Shown here: positions 1 through 10,172 of the stretch, piece after piece
How the letters are laid out: the number at the start of each line of letters is the position of its first letter
Position numbering within the stretch: position 1 is the first letter of the stretch
DNA from: Mucidula mucida
Lineage: Eukaryota > Basidiomycota > Agaricomycetes > Agaricales > Physalacriaceae
Direction: 5' to 3'
Assembly: GCA_015501055.1 (NCBI GenBank)
Contig: JADNYV010000210.1
Coordinates: forward strand, 1 to 62,271
DNA: 62,271 nucleotides
The notes under the pieces: model-generated
The model's input: only the letters and a program-made list of their open reading frames with translations
The model's database searches: none
Told to the model about the DNA's origin: nothing
Program-made: the position numbers and the translations under genes

Positions 1-485
1 TTTGCTTCCCAACTTCGGACAATCGATCGTGTTCCATAGTGCGCGTTCTTTTCTCGCGTAACATTCCCTCCATGTGCTGTTGAGTTGATTTGTCCACATC
101 CTTCCACATCACACACGATTCAACATAAACCCAGGTGCCATTGTCCTCAGTGTGACTGGTCCAAGTCCACAGGCATGACCCTGAACTGGTCATTGGTTTG
201 CTCGATGGAATTGATTACGGAAGGTGTGGTATATACCCGAATATTCTGGCGCGCCTCTCTCACTCTTCCACGACCTTCATCTTCTAATGTCAACGCCCTC
301 ACCATTTTTTACAACACGATGCCGAAGATGTCGCAATTCCGAGCACTTCAGAGGTATCAAACATTCATAGCCGATTGGCTCTGTGCGATCTTCTTCTCAG
401 TCGCAACTGGGATGCAAGACGCCGACAAAGTCGTGTTCGTATTCATTCTTCTTTCATCTATCTTTATGCTGAAATGACTCTCTAG

Positions 486-1383
486 CGAAGGGGTAACGTC
501 CCCGGACTATCGCGCTGTCTACGACGGCATTCACAAGCTCGTTCGCTCCCCATACCAGACCCCGTTTTCGCTCTTCTACATGATCGTCTTCGCCTCCCGC
601 TTACACTCCGAGTCGGGATCGGGATTACTCGAACCAGCTGACTTTGGCGTCGCCCAGGTTGCCGACAAGTATTTGTTGGTATTGCGAGTGATTTACCTTA
701 TCGCCTTACAAACTTTGGGAGAAGATATACTCTTCGATGCGGAAGAGTGAGTCTCCGAGTCTCTACCTTTCTGTTCAACAACTCACTTATTCTTGTGTAG
801 ACTTGACATCGCCCACCTCAAGCATCTCGCCGAATACAAAAGAATGTGGGAGATCGTGAGCGATGAGATCGCTTCGCCACACACGGGCTCAATGGACATT
901 GACTGTAACGAGTGGGAGATGTGTTTGCTGGACATTACCCGTCTGAGGGTGTTCATGCCATACTACAACGGCGCGGCTCTGAGAGAGATGCAGGCTGCTA
1001 TTGACGACCTCTTAATCTACATGGAATTCACGTCTCCCATGGGAAATGCCCTGTTGAGCGAGCTTCATCTCTCGTATCATCCAGACGTCTCGCTGTGTCC
1101 ATTGCCACTAGATTTCAGCATCGGCCGCCTTTCGATTCCCTACCACTCCGGCCAATGGAACCCTTCCCAAGATCCCATCGTCGAATCCGGACGATGCAGG
1201 ACGAGGAACATCGCCCCCGGGTCGGCGCAGGCCGTCTACAACCTCGACGGTACCTCCTCCAACCCCATGTGCCTCACCAGGTTGGTGCACGATTTTGGCG
1301 TCCTGACCATTTACCAACCAAGGCCGAAGCGCATCATCGACGTTAACCTGATCGAGTTCGAGGCGAGTTCGAGCCGCCTATGA
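486..1383 (+). CDS. Unrecognised spliced gene, 3' exons
   Basis: Two exons can be read. The first runs from about 486 to 746 and the second from 801 to 1383, joined by a 54-nt intron (747-800, donor GTGAGT, acceptor TGTAG). The join is in frame and gives a continuous product of roughly 280 residues ending in a TGA at 1381-1383. The 5' end is uncertain: an open frame from ATG 319 or 328 continues in the same phase but hits a TGA at 475-477, so a further short intron ending near the TAG at 483-485 is likely. No domain, signal peptide or membrane segment is evident to me. The segment after the intron is rich in acidic and hydrophobic residues with no repeat. It lies outside all mobile elements and is one of the few candidate host genes here. 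Function unknown. Confidence 0.5.
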
Positions 1384-1752
1384 ATATGTATCGCGGAGCG
1401 CGAGAGAATCAGAGGCGTACGAAAACACTCTGTCAATAATTCATAGATATCTGTTGAGTTTTGTGGTCTCAATGCGTGTAAATCTGGTAGCCCAATGTAC
1501 TAGTATTTCAGTAGTTTGTTCGCTATCTTCCAGCTGTAGCACGTTCTGGCTCTCCGGTCAACAGCTTGTACAACGGCGCGCAGGTTTAGGTTACTACGGA
1601 GTGACCTACCTACCATTTCGTAGGCCCTGGTAAGCTCCCCTATGACTCCAGCGGATCAAAGGTCTCAAATGGGCCTAACATCCCCAATATTTTGGAGGGT
1701 TTAAGCCTCAAATCCGCTAAAAATCGCGGAGGATGTCACGGCATGTGTCTAC
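1384..1752. other. Intergenic sequence
   Basis: I see no convincing coding region, RNA gene or repeat between the unrecognised gene and the Gypsy-A target site. A short minus-strand ORF here only reads across the LTR. Confidence 0.5.
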
Positions 1753-1757
1753 TTGTC
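1753..1757. repeat. Gypsy-A target-site duplication, left copy (TTGTC)
   Basis: TTGTC lies immediately before the 5' LTR and is repeated exactly at 12504-12508, immediately after the 3' LTR. A 5-bp duplication is the normal footprint of a Ty3/gypsy integrase. Confidence 0.95.
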
Positions 1758-1910
1758 TGTAAGGGGGTAGGTCCCTTACATAGCCACTAGGTATATACAG
1801 TACACTCAGGAGCTGTAGGCTCCTTAGTCTTTTACCTTTATGTTCATACTTTAACCTTACGAATCTACGTGGTTCTGGTTCTCTGGCGTGAACATACAAG
1901 GCCTTTTACA
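1758..1910 (+). repeat. Gypsy-A 5' LTR
   Basis: 153 bp, TGTAAGGG...TTTTACA, identical base for base to 12351-12503. It opens with a perfect inverted repeat (TGTAAGGG, 7-nt loop, CCCTTACA) and contains a second hairpin (GGAGC/GCTCC). TATATA at about 1791 is a plausible core promoter. Confidence 0.95.
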
Positions 1911-2012
1911 CTTTTTTGAACCTTACTCGAGATTCCAAGTTGGATTGTGAACTCGGTCCTATTCGTTGAACAGTATAGTTTGCCCCTCGAGGCGTAACAT
2001 ACTAGCTACTCG

Positions 2013-3431
2013 TTGATGATGTCGACTACTGTCCTCGAGCCCGCTCGGACCACCTCGCAGAATGCCCCAAAGTCGCGCGATGATGCGCGCCACGATGATA
2101 ACCGACGAGTTGCTGCCCAGCGCCCTACGGGGCGTACTGGTTTCGACGATCTCCTAACGAGGATAACAACTGGGGGCCCGGTTCCGTTACCTATCAATCG
2201 GCCCAATAGAATGTTGCCGATTTCTGTGTCTACGCCCGCCCGTGCTCAGCGGAGTGTGCCTCGAACGAGTATCCCTAGGCCCAGCCCCGTTGATGAGTCG
2301 ATAATCCCGCCGCGCCCTGTTGGTACCCTACGCGCGCCGGTTTGGCCGCGTCCTGATGACGGCAATCAGAACGATTCGTCTTCGACGAGGAGTCGGGACT
2401 CACGTAGCCGTCGTAGACGCAAAGGAAAATCTAAGGCGAAGGATCAGGATAATCCTTCGCAATCATCCGCGTCTGAAGGTGACGCACGGTCAGATATCTC
2501 CTCAGAGCCTTCAATAGATAATTCGTTGGGCGGCTTGTCCGATTTGCAGATCACCGACAATACTAAGATTGAGCGTAAGTTGCGTGCCTTGTCAGGTCAA
2601 GATAAAGACCTTGTTCAGGTTCTTTGTAACGATTTGCAGGCGGTCCTGGAGAATGTGAATCCGAATCAGCCGGCAGCGATGAACATGGAGATTTTGCGCG
2701 TGGCGCGATCTACTCTAGCGGTGTCAATTATGGAAATTCGACGACGGCTAGGGCTTACTATTAATTCAGACGATTATAGCATGCCGTTATCGAGCGCCCC
2801 GCAAGCGAATGTCCAGACAATCTATGATGATCCCCGGCCAGCGAGTGCCCAGGCGAAATATGAGGCGCCCGCAGTGGTGAACGATTTCTCCTTACAGGAT
2901 GAGTTGATTGACTTTGGGGGCGAGTGGGAATGGTCGTTCGAGAAGCAAGTATCGCGTCCGCCAAGTGGCTCGGAGGTCTCTGATAGTCTGTCTGGCCTGA
3001 TTAGTGGCCGACATGCAACGAAGAAGCATACGCCTGCTGTTCCGAAGGCAGATGTCCCACCCAAGGCAAAAGACGATGGGCTGCCCGTGGCTGTAGAAGA
3101 AGCTGCGCCACCTGTGCCTGTCTCATCAGATGTGGTTGTTCGAGGTGGCGAGAGGACTGACAGTCAAATTCGGTTCGATGACATGCAAATGCGTGTCATG
3201 AAACAGCTGCTCCGTGAGGAACAGATGTTTGAGTTTGGTGAATCGTCCATTCCTTGTCAGGACATCGTCATCGACTGGCCGAACAAGTTGATACGTGAAT
3301 TCCTGCCAACGGAGACACAAAGAAGACAGCTTACGGGGTTCACCCAATGTGCAACTTCCGTATTGTGGAGTTGCCCGAAGAGGCGGTTCCTAGCTCAACG
3401 TCAGTTGCGCCTGACACCCAGGTGCCCGTGA
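2013..3431 (+). CDS. Gypsy-A ORF1, disordered N-terminal Gag-like region
   Basis: 472 codons starting 102 nt after the 5' LTR. Composition is Arg/Ser/Pro-rich with a basic RSRRRRKGKSK patch near residue 130, suggesting a disordered nucleic-acid-binding region. No catalytic motif is visible. Its 3' end overlaps by 133 nt (3299-3431) a frame lying -1 relative to it, which continues into the gag core. So it is probably the N-terminal part of one Gag polyprotein, linked either by a -1 shift or by a mutation in this copy. I see no canonical X-XXY-YYZ slippery heptamer in the overlap, which favours mutation or a separately translated protein. Confidence 0.6.
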   Translation: MMMSTTVLEPARTTSQNAPKSRDDARHDDNRRVAAQRPTGRTGFDDLLTRITTGGPVPLPINRPNRMLPISVSTPARAQRSVPRTSIPRPSPVDESIIPPRPVGTLRAPVWPRPDDGNQNDSSSTRSRDSRSRRRRKGKSKAKDQDNPSQSSASEGDARSDISSEPSIDNSLGGLSDLQITDNTKIERKLRALSGQDKDLVQVLCNDLQAVLENVNPNQPAAMNMEILRVARSTLAVSIMEIRRRLGLTINSDDYSMPLSSAPQANVQTIYDDPRPASAQAKYEAPAVVNDFSLQDELIDFGGEWEWSFEKQVSRPPSGSEVSDSLSGLISGRHATKKHTPAVPKADVPPKAKDDGLPVAVEEAAPPVPVSSDVVVRGGERTDSQIRFDDMQMRVMKQLLREEQMFEFGESSIPCQDIVIDWPNKLIREFLPTETQRRQLTGFTQCATSVLWSCPKRRFLAQRQLRLTPRCP

Positions 3432-5452
3432 GCGACCCTATTGCGTCGACGTCGAAGACGGCCGCGCCTTCAGGTTCGCAGTCAACGAGCAAGGCTGCTG
3501 GGAAGTCGTCCACACAGCCGAAGGCGGAGGAAACTCGTGCAGGGAATTCGAATGGCCCTCCTCCTCAGCCGAAGGATAGTAAGGGTGGGAGCACGCCTCA
3601 GCCACGGCCTAATAAGCAGGCTCAGCCTCCTCAACATCCGGCGCAGAATGGGGATGCTTCCCCACCTCCTCCCCCTAGGCCGACTAATCCGTCTTCGGAT
3701 GCTCGGCCAGCGCATGACGGGAATAACGCCCCGCCGCCTCAGCCTACGCCTAAGCCGACGAGACCACCTTCTAATAATCGGCCAGCGCAGGACAGGAATA
3801 ACCCACCGCCTCCTCCGCCTAATCCACCTAACCAGCCGCCTCCTGGCCCCGACGATGAGCCATCCGATGGTGATGACAGCGGCGGTGATGATGGTGATGG
3901 GGATGATGGGGATGATGAGTCCGCGGGCAGTAACCACAATGGAGATCGCCCTCCACCTCGTCGTTCGCCGTCGTCTCGCCCGCGAAGGACACCTCCAGCG
4001 AGGAATCGCCGTTCTCGTACGCCTGGGGTCGATGTTAAGCGTGCTCGCGAGGACCAGGATAGCCTCCTGATCAAGCGCCTTGTATCAATTTATTGACAGC
4101 ACACGGCGTACGAGCCGTCATTGCCCAAGGAGGCTAAGCCGTCGAGGGTTGATATGAAGATTGCGAAGTATTCCGGGAGCTCTGATTACCATGTGCTTGA
4201 GCGGTTTGTGCAGGATATCAGTATGTACTTTGAGGCCAGTCACTTGATTGGATCTAAGCGCGATTTCGAGCGTAAGATTCAATTGAAGACTTACCTTGAA
4301 GGCAGTGCAGATCGGTGGTTCCGCAACCGTGTGGTTGGTGTGAATCGCACGCAACAGTTTTGGACGGCTTAACAAGTGATAATTGGCCTATACAGACGGT
4401 TTATTAGGTCAATCACCCTGCACGATAATTATATCAAGTTTAAGAACCTTACCTGGCGTGCATCTGACACTGTTGAAGGATTCTACGACGAGATGGTGAT
4501 GATTGCAGATTCTATGGCAATCCCCCCGTCAGATCGTGAATTGCTGGATAAGTTCATGGACAACATACCTAAGGATTATGTCGACGAGATGATTGACAAG
4601 GGATTCGATGTGATCCTTGATCCTTTGGACGAGCTCGTGGATGGTGCTGCTGATGAGGAACGGCTCGCGTATACCAGGAAACATGTTGCCGACCGTCGTA
4701 GTGGGTCGGGAAGTACGCGTTGTGAGAAAATTGAGGAGAAACTTCCTCCCATTCCTCACAGCCCCAACGCGTTTAAGAACGCTTGGCGTTCGCGCCTCGT
4801 GAGTCGTACGGTAGTGCGGCCTCTTGGAAATGCTGTGGGTCCCAATGTTGAACGTCAAAGACGGAAGGACATAAAACAGCGCGATGAGAAACGTGAAAAC
4901 CGCGCGGATGGTGGAAAGCAGGCGGACAATATGCGCGCACAAAGGGTCGCCACAAACGTGAAGTGTCACGACTGTGGAAAAGAAGGTCAGTATCGCGGCC
5001 ATGCTGGATGTCCTGCTGCGAACGCGCCTCGTAATAATTGGCGTGATGAAAAGCCAGCTATTCGCGCTGCTCGCACGGATAGTGGTGGAAATCTGGAGGA
5101 TATCAATGAGGAAATCGACGGTTCTGGCGCCCAAGTGGTAGACTCACTCGAATCAGGATCTGGTTCTGGTTCGTTTGATCCTGCGCGAGATGCGTATGAG
5201 ATCCTCGAGTACGAGGATTACGGCTCTGGCGAGTCTCACGCTGGCGACCACGAGGATGTAGAATATTTGCGTGCCATGCGTAGCGATAACGTCGGTAATG
5301 ATGGATATTCGCAGAGCGAATATGACGCAGGCAGTCAATTTGAAGAGGACTTCATGTATGCAATGCGTTGTGAGCCTGGCACGGAGTTCAGTGACGGTGG
5401 CGCTTGCCAGTCTGAGAATGAGTCCGTCAATGACTTGCGGTTTGGAAACTGA
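3299..5452 (+). pseudogene. gag: Gypsy-A gag (capsid/nucleocapsid) with two in-frame stops
   Basis: One frame is open from 3299 to 5452 apart from TGA at 4094-4096 and TAA at 4370-4372. The first part (to about 4070) is a proline-rich, then Asp/Gly-rich, then Arg-rich linker. From about 4140 comes the retrotransposon Gag core: it has WFRNRV near 4315, and GLYRRF after the TAA marks the conserved second half. Near 4964-5015 there is a zinc-knuckle-like CHDCGKEGQ...HAGC in which the expected His after GKEG is Gln, so the knuckle looks altered. The C-terminal 100 residues are strongly acidic. The stop at 5450-5452 is followed two bases later by the protease ATG (TGAACATG), a stop-start arrangement compatible with reinitiation. 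Confidence 0.75.
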
Positions 5453-5454
5453 AC

Positions 5455-6057
5455 ATGGCGGACACTGACGAGTGCTTGTTAGCCATGACTGATGATGCCC
5501 ACACTATTGCGGCGATTAAAGGTCGCGGCAACAAAGTCTTTGAGGTGAACGTACCAAAGGAGACTATTGACCGGCCTAAGCTCAAGCCCGAAGAGAAGCT
5601 CTGTCTCATCACATACGTGGACGTCGGAGGTTGTCAGGGATTGACGCTGTGGGATAGTGGCAGTAATACTTCTGCCATTAGTCCTGGATTCTCAAATGTG
5701 GCGAAGTTGGACGTACAACGGCTGAAAGAGCCTGTGCCGTTGTACTTGGGCACGGTCGGGAGCCGGTCTGTTATAAATTTCGGTACTATGGTGGACGTCA
5801 GCTTGCCGCATGTGAGTGGGAAACAGTATTTTGACATCACGAACCTTGACAGGTATGATGTTCTGATTGGAACGCCATTTATGCTGAAGCACGGTGTGAT
5901 ACTTGACTTCGAGAGTCAGTGTGTAAGAATTGGGAACACCATGTATCCAGGAAAGGTAGTACCTGTGAATCCAAACATTCCTCAGCGGTTCCGGATGCGA
6001 CGTCCAGTAGACGATTCCAGTCAGTCGCGTCAGCGCGCTCTGGCATCGTCAAATTGA
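5455..6057 (+). CDS. Gypsy-A retropepsin-type aspartic protease
   Basis: 200 codons. The active-site motif LWDSGSNTSAI (Asp-Ser-Gly) is at about residues 65-75, and the second conserved strand DVLIGTPFMLKHGVILDF is at about 140-157, the usual spacing for gypsy proteases, which work as dimers to process Gag-Pol. The start ATG lies two bases after the gag stop in a different frame. The ORF ends in TGA followed by CTA, and the same frame then runs straight into the RT ORF from 6058. UGA-CUA is a known leaky stop context, so protease could be made alone or fused to pol. See findings. Confidence 0.8.
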   Translation: MADTDECLLAMTDDAHTIAAIKGRGNKVFEVNVPKETIDRPKLKPEEKLCLITYVDVGGCQGLTLWDSGSNTSAISPGFSNVAKLDVQRLKEPVPLYLGTVGSRSVINFGTMVDVSLPHVSGKQYFDITNLDRYDVLIGTPFMLKHGVILDFESQCVRIGNTMYPGKVVPVNPNIPQRFRMRRPVDDSSQSRQRALASSN

Positions 6058-6081
6058 CTATCTGGCGGCGAAAGCAGGACA

Positions 6082-9000
6082 ATGAGGCCTCCTCGAAGTA
6101 GCGTCGTTGAGGTGGACGAGTCCTGTGATAAGGATGATGAAGACGCGAAGGAAGTTGATTGTAATAGCTTGCCCTGTGAGAAGGGCGTTCCACTGCTTTT
6201 GTCTGAAGATGAATACTTAGAATGGATTGAGGGTGATGGTACATCTGTTATGGAAAATATTCGTCGAGGATGGTGTGAGACGGCTAGTGGCTTAGGGTCT
6301 GAGACCACTCGAGACCATGGTGGCGAGAAGGAACCGTCACGGGTACGTAATAAGACGGTTCCTTCCCAAACGCGTGGATATTGCCAGCCAACCTCTTCGC
6401 AGGTCATGGCTAATGAATTGAAGACAGATGATGATGCGAAGACGCGCCCGCTGAAACGCGACCGACGTGAGATCCTTAATGAGATCTTATTAGAATACCA
6501 CGAGGAGAAGTCCGGTGTTGACGTGCAGGGTACTCTTGGCCCGTTTGAGTTTACGCGTTCACGATATTCGCCCGAGAGGCGGGGACTGCTTATGCGCATG
6601 GAGATCAAGCCAGATTTTGTGCATGATGATGATTCAGTTTCTATGATACAGATGGTGCAATCCAACTTGGCTCAGATTCACCACCCGGAGTATGTCCCGC
6701 CTGTGTGTGATGAACCCGTAGCGAGATCCCCGTCAAAAGGGAAGGCTCGTGCCGTCAGCCTCACCGATGATGATATTCCGTCTCTACGAGAACAGTGGTA
6801 CGAAGAATACGCTGATATGATGCGTGGCGTTCCTGAGCAGATGCCGCCTTGGAGGGAGGTCAATCATGAAAACAATCTGGTTGACGATGATAAGAGATAC
6901 CATTATCATACCCCAGCGCGATGCCCGCATTCTTTACGCGATGAATTACGCAAGAAAACGCAACGTTACCTGCGAGCCGGCTGGTGGGAGGCTTGTACTG
7001 TGGAACAGGCCGCTCCACTGCTGTGCGTTCCTAAGAAGGATGGTAAGCTTCGTACGGTTGTTGACCTTCGACAGCGTAATGATAACACCGTGAAGGATGT
7101 AACACCGCTTCCTGACCAGGAGTTAATCCGCGAGGACGTTGCGCGTGCGAAGTACAGATCCAAGATTGATCTGTCTGACGCATACGAGCAGGTGCACATT
7201 GTTATTCATGACTTGGTGAAGACGGGCTTTAAATCTGTCAGTGGAACTTTCATTAGTAAAGTTATGCAGCAGGGCGATTGTAACGCGCCTGCAACGTTTC
7301 AACGTCTGATGACAGTGATCTTCCGAGACGCCATCGGAGATTTTGTCCATGTTTACCTTGATGATATCTTTGTCTTTTCAGATTCGATTGAGGATCACGA
7401 GAGACATCTTGGTGTAGTCCTTAGTCGTCTACGAGAACAACAGTTGTACATGAAGCGTTCAAAGTGCGAGTTGTACGCACGGGATGTGGACTGCCTTGGT
7501 CATAGAATTGATGATCAGGGTCTACACGCAGATGGTGATAAGTTGGCAAGGATCCGTGAGTGGAGAACACCGCGCACTTACCATGACATTCAGAGATTTG
7601 TTGGATTGGTCCAGTATCTGGCTCCGTTCTTGCCGGATATTTCTTCGTATACATCCCCGTTGATGGCGATGACCCAGAATGGACATCCGTTCTTGTGGAG
7701 GCCGCTTCATCAACGGTGCTTTGAGATGATAAAACAGATTTGTTGCAAGACACCTATACTCCGTCCGATTGAGCCGAGGAAGGATGAACCTATATGGTTA
7801 ATCTGCGACGCGTCTCAGTATGGTGTTGGAGCCATGTTGAGTCAAGGACCTACTTGGGATGCGAGTCGTCCTGCAGGGTTCATGTTGAGGAAGTTCTCGC
7901 CGGCGCAGCAGCATTATCGTGTGTACGAGCTGGAAACGCTTGCAATCCTTGAGGCTCTGCTGAAATGGGAGGATAAATTAATTGGATATTGTATTCATGT
8001 CATTACTGACCATAAAGCACTCGAGTTCTTCCACACGCAGAAGAACTTGACGCCGCGTCAGATGCGATGGACGGACTACATGTCCCGTTTTGACTTTGAC
8101 ATCACGTATGTCAAGGGTGAGCGTAATAAGGTTGCTGATTGTTTGTCTCGTTATTACGAGAACGATACATGGGAGGATGTTCACCCACCTGATGAGTATG
8201 TGCGTGCGGACGTCCGAATCGATCCCCAAGGTCATGATCTGCCGATCCAGCGTTACAATGAGATAATGAGTAATGCGGTGGAGATACGCGCCCTGCAGGC
8301 TGCTGAGCTCCGCAGGAGTAAACGATTGCTTGAGAAGAAGGAGATCCGGGACATCGAGGCGGAAGAGCTGGCACACGGCGAAAAGACGCGTGCTTCTACC
8401 CGTTCGGACAGCTCAGACAATTCCACGTTCGCGTCTGACTGGAGTGACATGACAGTGCAGGACATGATTGACAATGTTGGTGAGCGTGAAAGATTTCATT
8501 TGCCAAGCGATAGTTTCACCCTAGCGGTGCGCAACGCTACCAAGTCCGACTCTCTGCTGGGAAAGATCCTCGTTAACCCGGACGATCACAGGCTCTTCCA
8601 TGTTGAGGACGGTCTAGTGTGGTATAAGCGAGCTTTGAAGGAGAACACGTTATGCTTGCCTGCAGGTTTGTACGGCGACCAGAGTATCCGTGGCCTTGTG
8701 ATTGAGCAGGCCCATAGGACCTTAGGTCATTATGGTGCTCAGCGGACTTCCGACTACGTCCGGCGTTGGTATTGGTGGCCGCGGCTGTACAAGGATGTCG
8801 AGAAGTTTTGTATGAGCTGTGAGTTTTGTCAGCATACAAAGCCATCGAATAAGAGACCCGCGGGGAAGTTACATTCATTGCCTGTTCCGACCCGTCCATG
8901 GGAGTCCATTGGAATGGACTTTGTAGGCCCATTTCCCGAGATCAAGGGTTTCAACTACCTATGGGTGATTGTCTGTCGGATGACTGGTATGGTGCATTTG

Positions 9001-9996
9001 ATACCGGTACATACCAAGATGAAGGCTTCCGAATTGTCTTGGATATACCGTCGCGAGGTCGTTTGATTGCACGGCCTGCCGAGTTCGATTGTCAGTGATC
9101 GCGACTCAAAGTTCACGTCAAAGTGGTGGCGTCACTTACATCGTATGCTTGGTGCTCGGCTGCTGATGTCCACCTCCTTCCATCCTCAGACAGATGGTGT
9201 GACGGAGCGTATGAACAGGAACGTTGGACAGATATTCCGTGCGGAGTTGTCGCCTGGTCAGAAGGACTGGTTGGACAAGGTTGATATGGCTGAGTTTGCA
9301 ATCAATTCTAGCATTTCGGCTAGTGCGAAGTACTCACCGTTTGAGTTGAATGGTGGGTATATGCCCCGCATGATTCGTACCATACCAAACGGTGGGGAGG
9401 TTCCGCGCGGTGTGAGGGTGTTTGCGCAGGATGCTCTAGCGAATTTAGCCGCTGCTCATGACGCTATTATCGCGAGTCGCGTGCTTCAGACGCACCATGC
9501 GAATGTGAGACGTAGTGGCGAGCCAAAAATTGAGGAGGGTACCTTGGTGTACTTGTCGACGACAAATTTGAATCTTCCCCAGGGAAGGACGAAGAAGCTA
9601 TGTCCTTTGTTTGTTGGCCCGTATAAGGTGGTTGAGGCTTACCCAGATACCAGCACCTACAAGCTTGATTTGCCTGCAAGCTTGACATCGCGTCGGATAC
9701 ATCCCGTCTTCCATGTGAATTTGCTGCCCAGGCATGTCGCTAGCAACGATGCACTATTTCCTGGTCGATTGAGTCCTGGTCCCTATGATTTTGGAGCTCA
9801 GGAGGAAGACGAGACATTTATTAACAAAGTTCTTGGCCACAAATGGGTGGATGACAGGACACTGGAATTGCAGGTGCGGTTTACAGATAGTGATACGCTG
9901 TGGCAGTCGCTGGACAGCATGCGGGACACAGAGGCGTTACAGACTTACCTAGATTTGCAGGGAGTCAAGCATCCGCGCTCGTTGAGAAAGCATTGA
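6082..9996 (+). pseudogene. pol: Gypsy-A pol: RT, RNase H, integrase, chromodomain-like tail; one in-frame stop
   Basis: A single frame from 6082 to 9996, broken only by TGA at 9064-9066. RT: LLCVPKKDGKLR, DLSDAYEQ, catalytic YLDDIFVF at about 7354. RNase H: CDASQYGVGAML near 7806 and TDHKALEFF near 8007. Integrase: zinc-binding HRTLGH...CMSCEFC at 8715-8830, first catalytic Asp in GMDFVGPF near 8915, second in SDRDSKF near 9100, Glu in TDGVTERMNRN near 9195. GPY/F module: FVGPYKV...HPVFHVNLL at 9610-9725. The last 50 residues (KVLGHKW..LQVRF..TLWQSL) resemble a chromodomain fold. The TGA sits inside the integrase core where Arg (CGA) is expected before LHGLPSS, so this copy should not make active integrase unless the stop is read through. 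Confidence 0.9.
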
Positions 9997-10172
9997 ATGA
10001 CGGGTTGGAGCGTGTGATGCAGCGGCGGTAATGATCGGCTGCCCTGACTCCTCTTTTGCTTCCGCCTCCATGTCGATTTGCTTCCGTTCTCTCTTTTATA
10101 CTGCTGGTGTTCCCCTGCTGCAATATTTGCCCCGTGCCTTTTCTCGTAGACGTGTTTCTGTGATTGGTATTC

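Noticed and set aside
1911..1960. tRNA primer-binding site of Gypsy-A
   Set aside because: No TGG-starting site directly follows the LTR and I could not match the region to a tRNA 3' end or to the LTR.
3299..3431. Programmed -1 frameshift between ORF1 and gag of Gypsy-A
   Set aside because: The overlap exists, but it holds no X-XXY-YYZ heptamer that fits the zero frame, so an indel is as likely.
3482..4074. Arg-rich or Ser/Pro-rich reverse-strand proteins in the Gypsy-A gag linker
   Set aside because: They are antisense shadows of the proline/aspartate-rich coding repeat.
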